DNA from: Nitrospirota bacterium
Lineage (GTDB): Bacteria > Nitrospirota > Thermodesulfovibrionia > Thermodesulfovibrionales > Magnetobacteriaceae
NCBI GenBank assembly: GCA_015233615.1
Contig: JADFXJ010000001.1
Coordinates: forward strand, 1-64,000
Reading direction: 5' to 3'
Length of the DNA stretch: 64,000 bases
Made by a program: the position numbers and the translations under genes. This document shows, one piece after another, positions 1 through 9,305 of the stretch. The first letter of the stretch is position 1. Each line of letters begins with the position of its first letter. The notes under the pieces are model-generated. The model made no database searches. It saw only the letters and a program-made list of their open reading frames with translations, and was not told the DNA's origin.

Positions 1-831
1 GCTTTCATATTCATCCGAATGTTTGAATCCATCATCAGTATGAGTATACGCATTAAGTACACTTTTATTTGATTTTTGGAAACATAAAATATAATCGTTA
101 TTCTTAGCGATATTGTCAGTTGATTTCCCTGCTTTTTTTGTGATTCGTGGAAATTCGCTTACAAAATTCTCCTCCCCGAATCTTTCATCGCACATCTTCC
201 GTAAATTACTCACCTCATTATCATCGATGCTGATAAATATCACTCCGTCATCCCGCAGGAGATTTCTTGCTAAAAAAAGGCGCGGATACATCATGTTAAG
301 CCAATTGCTGTGGAAATGGCCACTCTCTCGCGTATTTACCCGATACAGATCTGCGTTGATTACATTGCCGTCTTTATCGATAGCGCCACTTGCAAGAAGC
401 TCATCTTTTTTAGTACGTGAAAACTTGTCATTGTAAATAAAATCATTGCCAGTATTGTACGGCGGATCGATGTAAATCATTTTTACCTTGCCGTAATAGC
501 TCCTTTGCAAAACCTTCAAAACCTCCAGGTTATCGCCTTCTATAAACAGATTCTGCGTTTCGTCGAAATTCACAGACTCATCCCTGCATGGTTTGAGCGT
601 GTTTGTCGTCGTCTCCTGAATCTTCCTGAAACAATCGTTTTTACCGGCCCAGATAAGGCCATACCGCTCCTGATCCGTCATGACGTATTCATCACCAAGC
701 GTAGCCTTGAGCTTTTTGGTATCAATCTTGCCTTCCGAAAAAATCTCGGGCATCTCGGCCATCAGCTTCTTTAAAAGCACTGCTTGTGGGTTAAACGATT
801 GTCCGTCTATTTTTCCAACATCCATTGTCAT
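1..831 (-). CDS. Type III restriction-modification DNA methyltransferase (Mod), 5' part only
   Basis: Reading the minus strand from 831 to the window edge gives an open frame of 277 codons that is absent from the ORF track because it runs off the end. It contains the adenine-methylase catalytic motif DPPY (in IDPPYNTGNDF), preceded by a typical Mod N-terminus with EGDNLEVLK, and a later FISIDDNEV motif. This order, with DPPY before the target recognition region, is the beta-class arrangement of type III Mod proteins. An in-frame TAA sits four codons upstream, so the start is the ATG at 831 or the one at 825; neither has a strong ribosome site. By family knowledge Mod methylates adenine and pairs with a Res helicase-nuclease, which would lie beyond the window. 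The family assignment is secure; subtype and intactness cannot be judged. Confidence 0.85.
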   Translation of the reverse strand, partial: MTMDVGKIDGQSFNPQAVLLKKLMAEMPEIFSEGKIDTKKLKATLGDEYVMTDQERYGLIWAGKNDCFRKIQETTTNTLKPCRDESVNFDETQNLFIEGDNLEVLKVLQRSYYGKVKMIYIDPPYNTGNDFIYNDKFSRTKKDELLASGAIDKDGNVINADLYRVNTRESGHFHSNWLNMMYPRLFLARNLLRDDGVIFISIDDNEVSNLRKMCDERFGEENFVSEFPRITKKAGKSTDNIAKNNDYILCFQKSNKSVLNAYTHTDDGFKHSDEYES

Positions 832-1020
832 TGGTTTAATAGCTTAAGAATTGGCTTTGTCGCTTCGGTCTCCCCACGTTGTCCCAGAGCGGTACTGGGT
901 TACGCCAAACCCTCTAAATTTTCTAAGCACTCCAATATGTTAGCATACAAACCATAATTTTTACAATTCCAGCTAAAATCCAACTAAAATCACGCTACTT
1001 TGCCAGTATAGCGGACCAGA

Positions 1021-1051
1021 TTGTCAAAAAAGGATTGCTTTCTTGTATAAT
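1021..1051 (+). promoter_or_regulatory. Putative sigma-70 promoter of corA
   Basis: TTGTCA and a perfect TATAAT are separated by 19 bases, about 60 bases ahead of the corA start. The spacer is two bases longer than ideal, so the -35 assignment is weak while the -10 is good. Confidence 0.4.
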
Positions 1052-1109
1052 AAGATGCAAACGTTGTAATTGTAATAAGGGCACGTACTATTGGTAGATT
1101 GGAGCATAT

Positions 1110-2201
1110 TTGGAACAGATAAAGAAAAGAGCTAAGAAGGCAGGGTTTTCACCCGGTAGCCGCCTCCACGTTGGTGAAAAAAATGGAGGCTCCTCCGTTG
1201 ATGAGACGAAGTTGGCCGTCTTTGACTATGACGGGGACAATCTTAGTGAACATGCGCCAAAAACGATAGAAGACTACCTTTCTATCGAAAAGCAATTCTC
1301 CGTCAGATGGTTAAACGTAGAAGGTATCCACGAATCTGTCCACAACGTTAAAATACTTGAAATCCTTGGCCGCCATTATGGGTTTCATCCTCTGACGCTG
1401 GAAGACATTTTAAATACCAACCAAAGGCCAAAAGTCGAGGTATTCGATAATTGCGTTTTTATCGTGTTGAAGATGCTTTCCTACGATAACGATAACGGGG
1501 CCAAAGTGAGGATTGAACAGGTAAGTCTGATACTTGGCACCGATTTCGTTATATCCTTTCAGGAAGGAACCGGCGGCAACGTATTCGACGTAATAACAAA
1601 CAGGCTAAGGAAGGGACATGAGCAGTTGAGAAAATCGGGTGCCGATTTCCTTATTTACTCCCTCATGGATTCGATAGTGGACAATTACTTCGTAATTCTC
1701 GAGATGATTTCCGATAAAATAGAAGAACTCGAAGAGGATATAACTCAAAACCCGTCACCCGGAAACCTCCAGGCGCTCCATGCTTTAAAAAGGCATATGA
1801 TCTTTATGCAAAAATCCGTGTGGCCTTTAAGGGAGGTCTTAAGCACTCTTGAAAGGAACGATTGTAAATACTTTCAAAGCACTACAAAACGCTATTTACA
1901 GGATATTTACGACCACACGATACAAGTTATCGACGTGGTTGAGATCTTCAGAGACATGCTCTCGGGTATGCTTGACGTATACCTTTCGAGCATCAGCAAC
2001 AGGATGAATGCGATTATGAAGGTACTGACGATAGTAAGCACCATATTCATGCCTTTAACCTTTATCGTCGGCGTGTACGGAATGAATTTCAAAAATATGC
2101 CCGAACTTCAGTGGGAATGGGGCTACGTTTACAGTTGGTCTCTAATGCTTACCGTTGTCATAGTGATGGTGGTATTTTTTAAACGAAAAAAATGGTTGTG
2201 A
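1110..2201 (+). CDS. corA: CorA-family Mg2+/Co2+ transport protein
   Basis: This 363-residue protein has the CorA layout: a soluble acidic N-terminal domain, a long helical region rich in charged residues (about 175-290), and two membrane segments at the C-terminus. The signature YGMN lies at about 323-326 at the end of the first membrane helix, and a MPE-type loop follows (KNMPEL). The protein ends in a basic FKRKKW tail as expected. CorA pentamers carry Mg2+ (also Co2+ and Ni2+) into the cytoplasm. The start is TTG at 1110 with GGAG five bases upstream. The gene is monocistronic and converges on the GGDEF gene at 2249. Family is certain; the preferred metal is not readable from sequence. 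Confidence 0.95.
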   Translation: MEQIKKRAKKAGFSPGSRLHVGEKNGGSSVDETKLAVFDYDGDNLSEHAPKTIEDYLSIEKQFSVRWLNVEGIHESVHNVKILEILGRHYGFHPLTLEDILNTNQRPKVEVFDNCVFIVLKMLSYDNDNGAKVRIEQVSLILGTDFVISFQEGTGGNVFDVITNRLRKGHEQLRKSGADFLIYSLMDSIVDNYFVILEMISDKIEELEEDITQNPSPGNLQALHALKRHMIFMQKSVWPLREVLSTLERNDCKYFQSTTKRYLQDIYDHTIQVIDVVEIFRDMLSGMLDVYLSSISNRMNAIMKVLTIVSTIFMPLTFIVGVYGMNFKNMPELQWEWGYVYSWSLMLTVVIVMVVFFKRKKWL

Positions 2202-2248
2202 ACGTGATTTTCTACATTGCCTGCAATACCGTCTGCGATTGCCCGATA

Positions 2249-4024
2249 TTACGGTATGTCTGAGCAGGTTCTGTTTCTCCCGCCGTTTTTTGCCTGGTAC
2301 AGTAGAACGTCGGCCCGGTGTATGCAGTCGTCGAGATTTTCCTGCTGTTTTCTGAATGTAAGCCCGGCACTTATGGTTACCCGGTAATTTTTCATGTCTC
2401 CATCGAATTGAAGCTCCGAAACACTGGTTCGTATGCGCTCCGCCGTTTCGAGGGCATGGCATACGGACAGGCCTACGAGAAAGACGATAAACTCCTCGCC
2501 GCCAAGCCTGACTGCCAGGTCGCTCTTGCGCGTCTGGTTTATAAGTTCTTCCGCAACCTTGCGGAGCACTTCGTCTCCCGATACGTGGCCGAAGGTATCG
2601 TTGATCTTCTTAAAATGGTCTATATCGAACATGATGAGAGCCACTATGTAGCCATCGTCCCTGTCGTTAAGGCTAAAGAGACGCTTCGTCGTATCCCTCA
2701 TATATATACGGTTGTACAGGCCAGTGAGCTGATCTTTTATGGACTGATCATATATCTTTTGTCGCTCCATGTCGAGCCTCTGGTAGATAAACTCTCTTTC
2801 CAGAGCGACCTCGAGGGGCATGTCCAGGTGTTTGAGCATCTGGGAGATGTCCTCGGTAATCGGCACGTTATGGTCCAGGTAAAATATGGCTATGGCGTTA
2901 GCGACCTGGCGGACGGGTGAAAAAAGCGGTATGACGAGGCCCTTTACCTCTTCAGACATGTCTATTTCCTTATATAGCCTTGTGTTTTCGGTAATCCAGC
3001 TCTTTCTGTCCACTCCAAGGATTTTTGCAAGCCCGCTATCCGGATTCGAAGCCACCGCCCGGTACCTGTTGGCGGGTGAGAAATAAATGACGGCGCCGTC
3101 GTCCCCGACTGCATAAAACTCAAGCGTGGCCACGGGCAACACCCGTCTGGCTATTTCGGTGATGGCGTTTGCTATGTCGTGGAAATCCCTGTATATGACC
3201 ATGGTCTCCATAATGTCTCTCAATATCCTGTTGATGAGGGACAACCGGTGGATACCGGTTTCGGTTTCGGACAGCAGGTACAGGCCGCAGTCTATACCTT
3301 TGAGCTTGCCCATTATGAATCCCACAAGGTGTGGCGGTATGATGGAGCCATGCTGAGGAGCGATAATCTTAATGGGCAGGGCTTCGAGCTTGGAAAGCCC
3401 CATTATGAGTATCTCGCGGCTTGGCATGTAATGCTCGTGAAACAGGCGTATGCCGTCAAAAACGCTCTCGTCCTTTGCCACAAGGCTCCAGTTTTCGCTG
3501 AAGCCGCCGAAAATATCGCTGGAAAATAGTACTCCCTCGTCGGTATCGAATGTGACGAACGCTCCCGGAAAGTGCAGATATGGGGTATAGACAAACCGAA
3601 GCAGCCTGCCACCCAGGTCCAGCTTCCACTCATGCTCCTCCACCAGCCAGAAGGGGGTTTTTAGTGCGTAGTGTTTAAGCAGCGCCATTGCGCGCCAGTG
3701 GGTTACTATAACGGCGTCGTCGCGGCTTATTAGCTTGTCTATCAGAGGCAGCACCCCCGTTATGTCGGGGTCCTGGTGGTGGCAAACAAAATAACGGATC
3801 TTCGAAAAGGGAATCACCTCTTCTATTTTCCTGAGCGTATGGTTAAACGTCAGGGAGGAGCCGGGGTCGAGTAAAACCGATTGGTCTCCATGCTCTATAA
3901 GATACGGGTGGCACTGGAAGACGTCGTTTTCCATGTAAAAACCAACCCACCATATCCCGTCGGCTATGGCAACGGCATGGTCGTACTGCAATGGGTTTAT
4001 GTCTATCGGATCGTCGTAATTCAT
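2249..4024 (-). CDS. ODP-like metallo-beta-lactamase sensor fused to GGDEF diguanylate cyclase
   Basis: The 591-residue protein has three parts. Residues 1-260 resemble the metallo-beta-lactamase fold of flavodiiron proteins, with CHHQDPDITG at about 81-90 in place of the usual HxHxDH metal motif and APQHGSIIPP near 225. This is the pattern I associate with ODP-type diiron sensors of iron and oxygen. Residues about 265-420 look like a GAF-type linker. The C-terminal GGDEF domain has an intact GGEEF active site at 508-512 and FDIDHFKKIND before it, so it should make cyclic di-GMP. No membrane segment is visible, so it is probably cytoplasmic. AAAGGT stands close before the ATG. The sensor function is inferred from family resemblance; the cyclase call is firm. 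Confidence 0.85.
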   Translation of the reverse strand: MNYDDPIDINPLQYDHAVAIADGIWWVGFYMENDVFQCHPYLIEHGDQSVLLDPGSSLTFNHTLRKIEEVIPFSKIRYFVCHHQDPDITGVLPLIDKLISRDDAVIVTHWRAMALLKHYALKTPFWLVEEHEWKLDLGGRLLRFVYTPYLHFPGAFVTFDTDEGVLFSSDIFGGFSENWSLVAKDESVFDGIRLFHEHYMPSREILIMGLSKLEALPIKIIAPQHGSIIPPHLVGFIMGKLKGIDCGLYLLSETETGIHRLSLINRILRDIMETMVIYRDFHDIANAITEIARRVLPVATLEFYAVGDDGAVIYFSPANRYRAVASNPDSGLAKILGVDRKSWITENTRLYKEIDMSEEVKGLVIPLFSPVRQVANAIAIFYLDHNVPITEDISQMLKHLDMPLEVALEREFIYQRLDMERQKIYDQSIKDQLTGLYNRIYMRDTTKRLFSLNDRDDGYIVALIMFDIDHFKKINDTFGHVSGDEVLRKVAEELINQTRKSDLAVRLGGEEFIVFLVGLSVCHALETAERIRTSVSELQFDGDMKNYRVTISAGLTFRKQQENLDDCIHRADVLLYQAKNGGRNRTCSDIP

Positions 4025-4060
4025 ACCTTTTTAATTGCTTTATTCTCCCATAGGAAACTA

Positions 4061-4180
4061 TTATGATATAATATGATTGTACATCACCCTGACGGAGAAG
4101 TTCAATACCCTGGGAGGGAAGTTCATTGAAAAGTTCAATATAATTTTGTACGTGAATTTTATCGCATATAAGTTCACTAT
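4061..4180 (+). promoter_or_regulatory. Extended -10 promoter and AAGTTCA repeats upstream of the kinase pair
   Basis: TGATATAAT at 4064-4072 is an extended -10 element with no clear -35. The leader that follows contains AAGTTCAAT at 4098 and 4131, AAGTTCATT at 4119 and AAGTTCACT at 4170. These four near-identical 9-mers could be binding sites or simple duplications. Confidence 0.35.
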
Positions 4181-4224
4181 GGAGGCAAGACCGCGGCCTT
4201 CGGGTAAATTGGCCTTCGAGTAAA

Positions 4225-6009
4225 TTGGCAGCGAAAAGCGAAAAGCGAAAAGATATGAACAGTGAAAGAAACCTTTTTAGCCTTTACAACGTGCAGGCAC
4301 TTACCGCCATGCTGTTCATACTGCTTATGGCTTTTCTGTTGGGGCTGGTGATAATATATTGGATGTACATATTAGAACCGCGCCTGAAGAAATCCGCAGA
4401 GGCCAGTGTAAAGGCCCTGGCACAAATGCAGGCGCAGATGCTTGCCGACGAAATGTCAAACGAGACGTTGCCTCCCGGGCAGCCTGCGCTGGACAAGAGA
4501 TTGTCGAAAATAATGGACAGGATAATGTCACTGAAAGACCCCAACACTAACCACCCGTTTGTGGTTAAGATCGCTCTGGTTGCCGATTACGACATACTGA
4601 AGGCCAGACCGGGGTCTCTGGACATGGTTATGGGCGAGGCCGCCTGCAAAAACTGCATCTTTAGCGAAATCCCTCTTTTTTCGACTAAAAACAGGGAACA
4701 TTTGGGATCCGTGCAATTTGACTGCAGCGGTGAATCCTTCGATAACCTTAGGTCGGAGGTTAGATTCAGGCTCTTCATAGGGTCGCTTGCTATCGTCCTG
4801 CTTTTGATGTCGGGGTGGTGGGCGGTAGCCGGTTTAATCGGGAAAATGAGGAAATTTGCCCATCAGCTTGCCGAATCCAGACAGTACCTGGACAATATAA
4901 TCTCATCCATGCACGATGCCCTGTTCGTAGTCAGCACTGAGGGGGCGATACGCTCCACGAACCAGTATGCCCACCAAATGCTGGGCTATAACGAGGATGA
5001 GATCAGCGGTGTATCTTTTGGTAACATAATAGAGGAAGAGAGCTCCGGGCCATCATGGCCATTTCTGAGACAGGAACTCCAGCGCGTTGGTAACGTCAGC
5101 AACGTGGAAAGCTACTTTAGAGGAAAAGACGGCCGGAAACTGGAAGTCCTTCTGTCCGCCTCGAAACTTTCCAGCAACTCCGGCGGCTCTTACGATTGCC
5201 TCTTCGTGGCCAGGGACGTAAGCGGCTTAAAGGAGACCGAGAGGCAATTGAGGGAAAAGCAGTCCCAGTTGATCCATGCAGGACGGCTGACCGCCCTGGG
5301 AGAGATGTCTACCGGCATCGCCCACGAGCTCAACCAGCCCCTGTCCATAATCAGGCTTGCTTCGGAATTTCTCAGGGAATATTTCATTCACGGCGACTTG
5401 AAAACTATAGAAATCGAAGCGGTTAAAAAGATCATAGCGCAGGTTGACCGGGCTTCTACTATTATAAACAACATGCGCACGTTCGCAAGGGCAAAAGAAG
5501 ATGACTTAGAGCCCACGAATATCGGGCAGTCCGTCGATAGGGCACTGTCGTTTTTTCACGAACAGTTTCGTATACACGGCATTAAGACCATTGTTATTAA
5601 AGACGACGAATTGCCCATGGCTATAATTAACTCCCAAAAATTCGAGCAGGTCGTCGTGAACCTTCTGTCCAACGCCAGGTATGCAGTGGACGAGAAAGCC
5701 GTTATGGCCGTACCCGGCTATGAAAAGGAGATAATAATCCGGCTTTATCACGACCAGGTTAAAAATTGTCTGCTCTTCGAGATATGGGACAACGGCACAG
5801 GGATGAGCGATGACGTGCTCAAAAGGTGCATGGATCCCTTTTATACGACCAAAGAAGTTGGTGAGGGTACCGGCCTGGGGCTTTCCATAGTGCATTCCAT
5901 AGTGAAGGAATATGATATGGGTATCAAAGCCAATAGCACCGAAATGGTTGGAACCACTTTTATAATAACGATACCATGTGCGGAGGGCCACCATTGGAAG
6001 ACTCGATAA
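4225..6009 (+). CDS. Membrane PAS-containing sensor histidine kinase
   Basis: This 594-residue kinase has one membrane helix near residues 25-48 and a second near 186-207. They enclose a periplasmic domain with a CKNC pair (in EAACKNCIF), which might hold a metal or disulfide. A PAS domain follows at about 218-335. The phosphoacceptor helix carries IAHELNQPL with His near residue 367, and the ATPase domain shows NLLSNARYAV, DNGTGM and GTGLGLSI. The track start is TTG at 4225; the ATG at 4255 is an alternative. The HELNQPL box and gene order resemble DctB/NtrB-type kinases. It overlaps the next gene, which begins with a receiver domain, so the two probably form one phosphorelay. The signal is unknown. 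Confidence 0.9.
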   Translation: MAAKSEKRKDMNSERNLFSLYNVQALTAMLFILLMAFLLGLVIIYWMYILEPRLKKSAEASVKALAQMQAQMLADEMSNETLPPGQPALDKRLSKIMDRIMSLKDPNTNHPFVVKIALVADYDILKARPGSLDMVMGEAACKNCIFSEIPLFSTKNREHLGSVQFDCSGESFDNLRSEVRFRLFIGSLAIVLLLMSGWWAVAGLIGKMRKFAHQLAESRQYLDNIISSMHDALFVVSTEGAIRSTNQYAHQMLGYNEDEISGVSFGNIIEEESSGPSWPFLRQELQRVGNVSNVESYFRGKDGRKLEVLLSASKLSSNSGGSYDCLFVARDVSGLKETERQLREKQSQLIHAGRLTALGEMSTGIAHELNQPLSIIRLASEFLREYFIHGDLKTIEIEAVKKIIAQVDRASTIINNMRTFARAKEDDLEPTNIGQSVDRALSFFHEQFRIHGIKTIVIKDDELPMAIINSQKFEQVVVNLLSNARYAVDEKAVMAVPGYEKEIIIRLYHDQVKNCLLFEIWDNGTGMSDDVLKRCMDPFYTTKEVGEGTGLGLSIVHSIVKEYDMGIKANSTEMVGTTFIITIPCAEGHHWKTR

Positions 6010-7970
6010 AGTTATTGATAGTTGACGACGAACCGGAACTACTCGATGTTTTGCAGTGGCACTTACAGAAATATTACGAAAAAACCTACCTGACTACGTC
6101 TCCGTACGAGGCACTGGAGATGCTAAGCTCCACAAAGATGGACATCCTCATAACCGACCTCAGGATGCCTGGAATGGACGGGCTCGCTCTTTACAAAAGG
6201 GGTTTGGAGTTCAGTAATGACCTCCAGTGTATAGTAATCACCGGCCACGGTGAAATCGACAGTGCCATTGAGGCGATGAAACTTGGGGCAATTAATTACC
6301 TTCACAAACCCATGAGCATTGCCGCCCTTCTGGCCGCCATAGACAAGGGCAAGGAAAAGATAATACTAATGCGCCGGCTTAAACTCGAGCAGGATAGGCT
6401 AAAGAGTACCAACGAGCTGTTGAAGGAGGAGATCGAAAAGAGAAAGACCGCCGAGGAGGCCATAAGGGATGCCGCCATTAAATACCAATCCCTTATGGAC
6501 TATGCCAGCGACGCCATATTTATAAGCGACGAGAGCGGTTACTTGCTCGAAGTTAACAAAAAAGCCGAAGAGCTCTCCGGCTACAACAAGGGAGAACTGC
6601 TGAAGCTCCACTATAGTGTTTTCGTTCCCGTGGAAAAGCTCGAATTTAGCAGAAAACTTAATGCCCAGCTTGCAGAGACGGGCTTTATGGTGGCTAATGA
6701 CTTGCCACTGTTGAGAAAAGACGGAGCCACAATTCCGGTAGACCTGACCGGCAGCCTCATAGAGCTGGGAGGAGTTAAGCTCGTCCAAACCATAATCAGG
6801 GATATCTCTTACCGAAAAAAGATGGAGGAGGAGATGAACAGGGCGCAGAAGCTGGACGGCTTAGGGCTTTTGGCCGGCGGCATAGCCCACGACTTTAATA
6901 ACATAATGACCGTTATCTTAGGGCAGGTTATGATAGCCATGGAGAAGCTCGATCCAGTCGGCGGGGCCTTGAAAAACCTCTCCGAAGCCGAAAAAGCCAT
7001 AAAAGTAGCCAAGGGGCTTTCCCTGAAGCTTCTCACCTTCTCGCAGGGCGGCTCACCAAAGAAGGCACCGGTACGCTTAGCCAGGCTTTTGTCCGATACG
7101 GTACAATTAACCCTGAGTGGCTCAAACGTAGAATGCAGAATGCACATAGCTCAAGACCTGTGGAGCGTGGTCGCAGACGAGGGCCAGGTAAGCCAGGCCA
7201 TAAGCAATATCGCCATAAACGCGCTGCAGGCGATGAACAATGGAGGAGTCCTGGAAATAAGTGCGGACAACGCCATGATTGAGGACGATACCTACGTTAC
7301 GCTGGCCGGTGGTATGTACGTAAAGCTAGTCTTCAAAGACAACGGCCCGGGGATCCCGGCAGATAACCTGCAGAGGATTTTTGACCCTTACTTTACCACT
7401 AAAGAAAGTGGCAGCGGCCTGGGACTAACCATCGCTTATTCTATCATTAAAAAACATAATGGCTACGTTGACATAGACTCGACTTACGGAGTGGGTACGA
7501 GCTTCACCATATACTTGCCGGCATCGGTAGAAGAACACGACACCTGCCAACCCTGCCAACCCACTCAATCCCACTACGATCATCCATTGACGTTTAGTAA
7601 AAAGAAAGTGCTCCTTATGGACGACAACGAAGGCGTCCTGGAGACTATAAGCGAGCTTCTCGAACTGAACGGTTACGAAGTGGGTAAATCGCGGGATAGC
7701 ATAGAGGCAGTGCAGTTGTATCTGGAGGCTATGAAGTCCTCTGCGCCCTTTGACGTGGTTGTCCTTGACCTTACCGTTCCGGGAGGCTTTGGCGGCAAGA
7801 AGGCCATGGAAGAACTACTGAAAATTGACCCGAAGGTAAAAGCCATCATAGCCAGCGGTTATTCGGACGACCCAATCGTTAGCCAGTACAGGCAGTATGG
7901 CTTTCAAGGGGTGATTACCAAGCCATACGACGTAGACGAGCTTAACAGCCTCATAAATAACATGGCCTGA
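5994..7970 (+). CDS. Hybrid REC-PAS-histidine kinase-REC protein
   Basis: Domains in order are an N-terminal receiver (IVDDEPE, ITDLRMPGMDG, HKPM), a short coiled coil, a PAS domain at about 160-275, a histidine kinase core (GGIAHDFNNIM with phosphoacceptor His, NALQAMNNG, DNGPGI, GSGLGL), and a C-terminal receiver (LMDDNEG, VLDLTVPGG, TKPYD). No transmembrane or DNA-binding domain is present, so output passes to another protein. The track begins at ATG 5976, but TTG at 5994 is better because GGAGG stands seven bases before it. It then overlaps the upstream kinase by 16 bases, indicating translational coupling. The N-terminal receiver is likely the target of the upstream membrane kinase. Confidence 0.9.
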   Translation: MEDSIKLLIVDDEPELLDVLQWHLQKYYEKTYLTTSPYEALEMLSSTKMDILITDLRMPGMDGLALYKRGLEFSNDLQCIVITGHGEIDSAIEAMKLGAINYLHKPMSIAALLAAIDKGKEKIILMRRLKLEQDRLKSTNELLKEEIEKRKTAEEAIRDAAIKYQSLMDYASDAIFISDESGYLLEVNKKAEELSGYNKGELLKLHYSVFVPVEKLEFSRKLNAQLAETGFMVANDLPLLRKDGATIPVDLTGSLIELGGVKLVQTIIRDISYRKKMEEEMNRAQKLDGLGLLAGGIAHDFNNIMTVILGQVMIAMEKLDPVGGALKNLSEAEKAIKVAKGLSLKLLTFSQGGSPKKAPVRLARLLSDTVQLTLSGSNVECRMHIAQDLWSVVADEGQVSQAISNIAINALQAMNNGGVLEISADNAMIEDDTYVTLAGGMYVKLVFKDNGPGIPADNLQRIFDPYFTTKESGSGLGLTIAYSIIKKHNGYVDIDSTYGVGTSFTIYLPASVEEHDTCQPCQPTQSHYDHPLTFSKKKVLLMDDNEGVLETISELLELNGYEVGKSRDSIEAVQLYLEAMKSSAPFDVVVLDLTVPGGFGGKKAMEELLKIDPKVKAIIASGYSDDPIVSQYRQYGFQGVITKPYDVDELNSLINNMA

Positions 7971-8071
7971 GTTTTGTGGCTAAATTTAGGGGTTGGGATC
8001 CGTGTATGAAGCATGGCCTGATGTCGGGGTTAAACTTGTAACGAATGGTAAGGTCGCCCCGCCGATTAGAC

Positions 8072-8749
8072 TTAAAGGTTATAGAGTTCGAAGTTTGCTC
8101 TGTCCAGGATAATTATCTTTCCATCCGATTCCGTTATCAAGCCCTCTTTTTTGAACTTGCTGATAGTGCGTATGGAGGTTTCCACGGTTGTGCCTACCAT
8201 GTCGGCTATGTCCTGCTTGGTTAATTTCATGTCTATATGGGTGCCTTTGCCCTCCTCGCCGCAGGTCTTGTCAGCCAGTTTCAGCAAAAGGGCTGCCACC
8301 CTGGATTCGACCCGTTCGAGCGCGATGTTTTTCAGCGTTTCGTATGAGTTCTTGATCCTCTCGCCAATTATGGAAGTTAAGGTAAGCATTAAGTGGGGAA
8401 ACCTGTCGAGTAACTTCAGCAGGCCTTTTCTGGATATTCTGAGAACCTTTGAACGTTCCATCGCTATAGCGTTAGCGGGGTAGGGTATACCTTTGAACAC
8501 CGCTACTGCTCCGAAAAGCTCTCCCGGCTGTATGAGTTCGAGAATTATTTCTTTCCCGTCGTGGGATAATTTGGTTATCTTAACTTTTCCTTCCGTTACG
8601 ATGTAAAGCCAGCCCGAGTTTTCGCCCTCCGAAAATATCATCTCCTTTTTATTTAAAGAGATGTTGGCGAAATAAGGCATTACCTCATCGAAATCACTTT
8701 CGGTGAAGCCGGAAAAAAACTCCGTTTCTTTAATATTTAACGGTGCCAT
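8072..8749 (-). CDS. Crp/Fnr-family transcriptional regulator
   Basis: This 225-residue protein has a cyclic-nucleotide-binding-like beta barrel at about 10-120 (PGELFGAVAVF), a dimerisation helix, and a winged helix-turn-helix at about 165-215 (LTKQDIADMVGTTVETSIRT). It lacks the N-terminal cysteine cluster of true FNR, so it does not carry an FNR-type 4Fe-4S switch. The recognition helix reads ETSIR, keeping the Glu and Arg of the FNR ETISR motif, which suits TGAT half-sites. Two TGAT-N4-ATCA palindromes occur elsewhere in the window, at 26335 and 40702. The ligand (haem/NO, a small molecule, or none) cannot be told. It stands alone and converges on the kinase pair. Confidence 0.9.
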   Translation of the reverse strand: MAPLNIKETEFFSGFTESDFDEVMPYFANISLNKKEMIFSEGENSGWLYIVTEGKVKITKLSHDGKEIILELIQPGELFGAVAVFKGIPYPANAIAMERSKVLRISRKGLLKLLDRFPHLMLTLTSIIGERIKNSYETLKNIALERVESRVAALLLKLADKTCGEEGKGTHIDMKLTKQDIADMVGTTVETSIRTISKFKKEGLITESDGKIIILDRANFELYNL

Positions 8750-8973
8750 ATCTTTATAAAACTTAAATATTCTAACTCATCGGCGATGAAAAAGTATCTA
8801 TTTAAAAATAACATATTCGAAAGTAACTAATAAATGTAAAATGGATATTTTGAGGCCACCCGACAAAGAGCGAATGTTAAAGTTCAAAAAAGTGTTGCGA
8901 CTCTGGTATTATTGATCATGTAATATTTAGATCGTGTAATACTTAGTATATAATCCTTAACGGAGGGGACTTT

Positions 8974-9261
8974 TTGGAGACGGAAGAGCTGACCAGGGCA
9001 CACGTTGTAATCGACGGGCGGGTTCAGGGTGTAGGGTTCAGGTATTTCACCAGGGACGTCGCCCGCCGGCAAAAGTTACACGGTTGGGTGAAAAACCGTA
9101 GCGATGGATGCGTCGAAGCGGTATTGGAAGGGAGCAAAAGGGACGTGAGCATTGCCGTGGCCAGTTGTTACAAGGGGCCGCCCGGAAGCCTGGTTACGAA
9201 CGTAAAACTCGACTGGGAACTATATACCGGGGAATTTCAAACCTTTGCCATCACCTTTTAA
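8974..9261 (+). CDS. acyP: Acylphosphatase
   Basis: The 95-residue protein carries the acylphosphatase signature [16 protein letters not shown] and the [17 protein letters not shown] motif. Catalytic Arg (GFR) and Asn (KNR) are both present. It hydrolyses carboxyl-phosphate bonds of small acyl phosphates in the cytoplasm. The TTG start at 8974 is supported by CGGAGGGG about seven bases upstream. A TATAAT at 8949 may be its -10 element. It begins a run of plus-strand genes (methyltransferase, glycosyltransferase, biotin genes) but has no evident functional link to them. Confidence 0.93.
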   Translation: METEELTRAHVVIDGRVQGVGFRYFTRDVARRQKLHGWVKNRSDGCVEAVLEGSKRDVSIAVASCYKGPPGSLVTNVKLDWELYTGEFQTFAITF

Positions 9262-9305
9262 GGAATCATCGCGTTTAACCGGCCAAACCATTTAAGGAAG
9301 TTATT

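Noticed and set aside
113-774. Plus-strand ORFs of 107 and 89 residues
   Set aside because: They are antisense to the clear Mod methyltransferase frame on the minus strand.
2318-3529. Several plus-strand ORFs opposite the GGDEF gene
   Set aside because: Shadows of the ODP-GGDEF coding frame; no ribosome sites and no recognisable domains.
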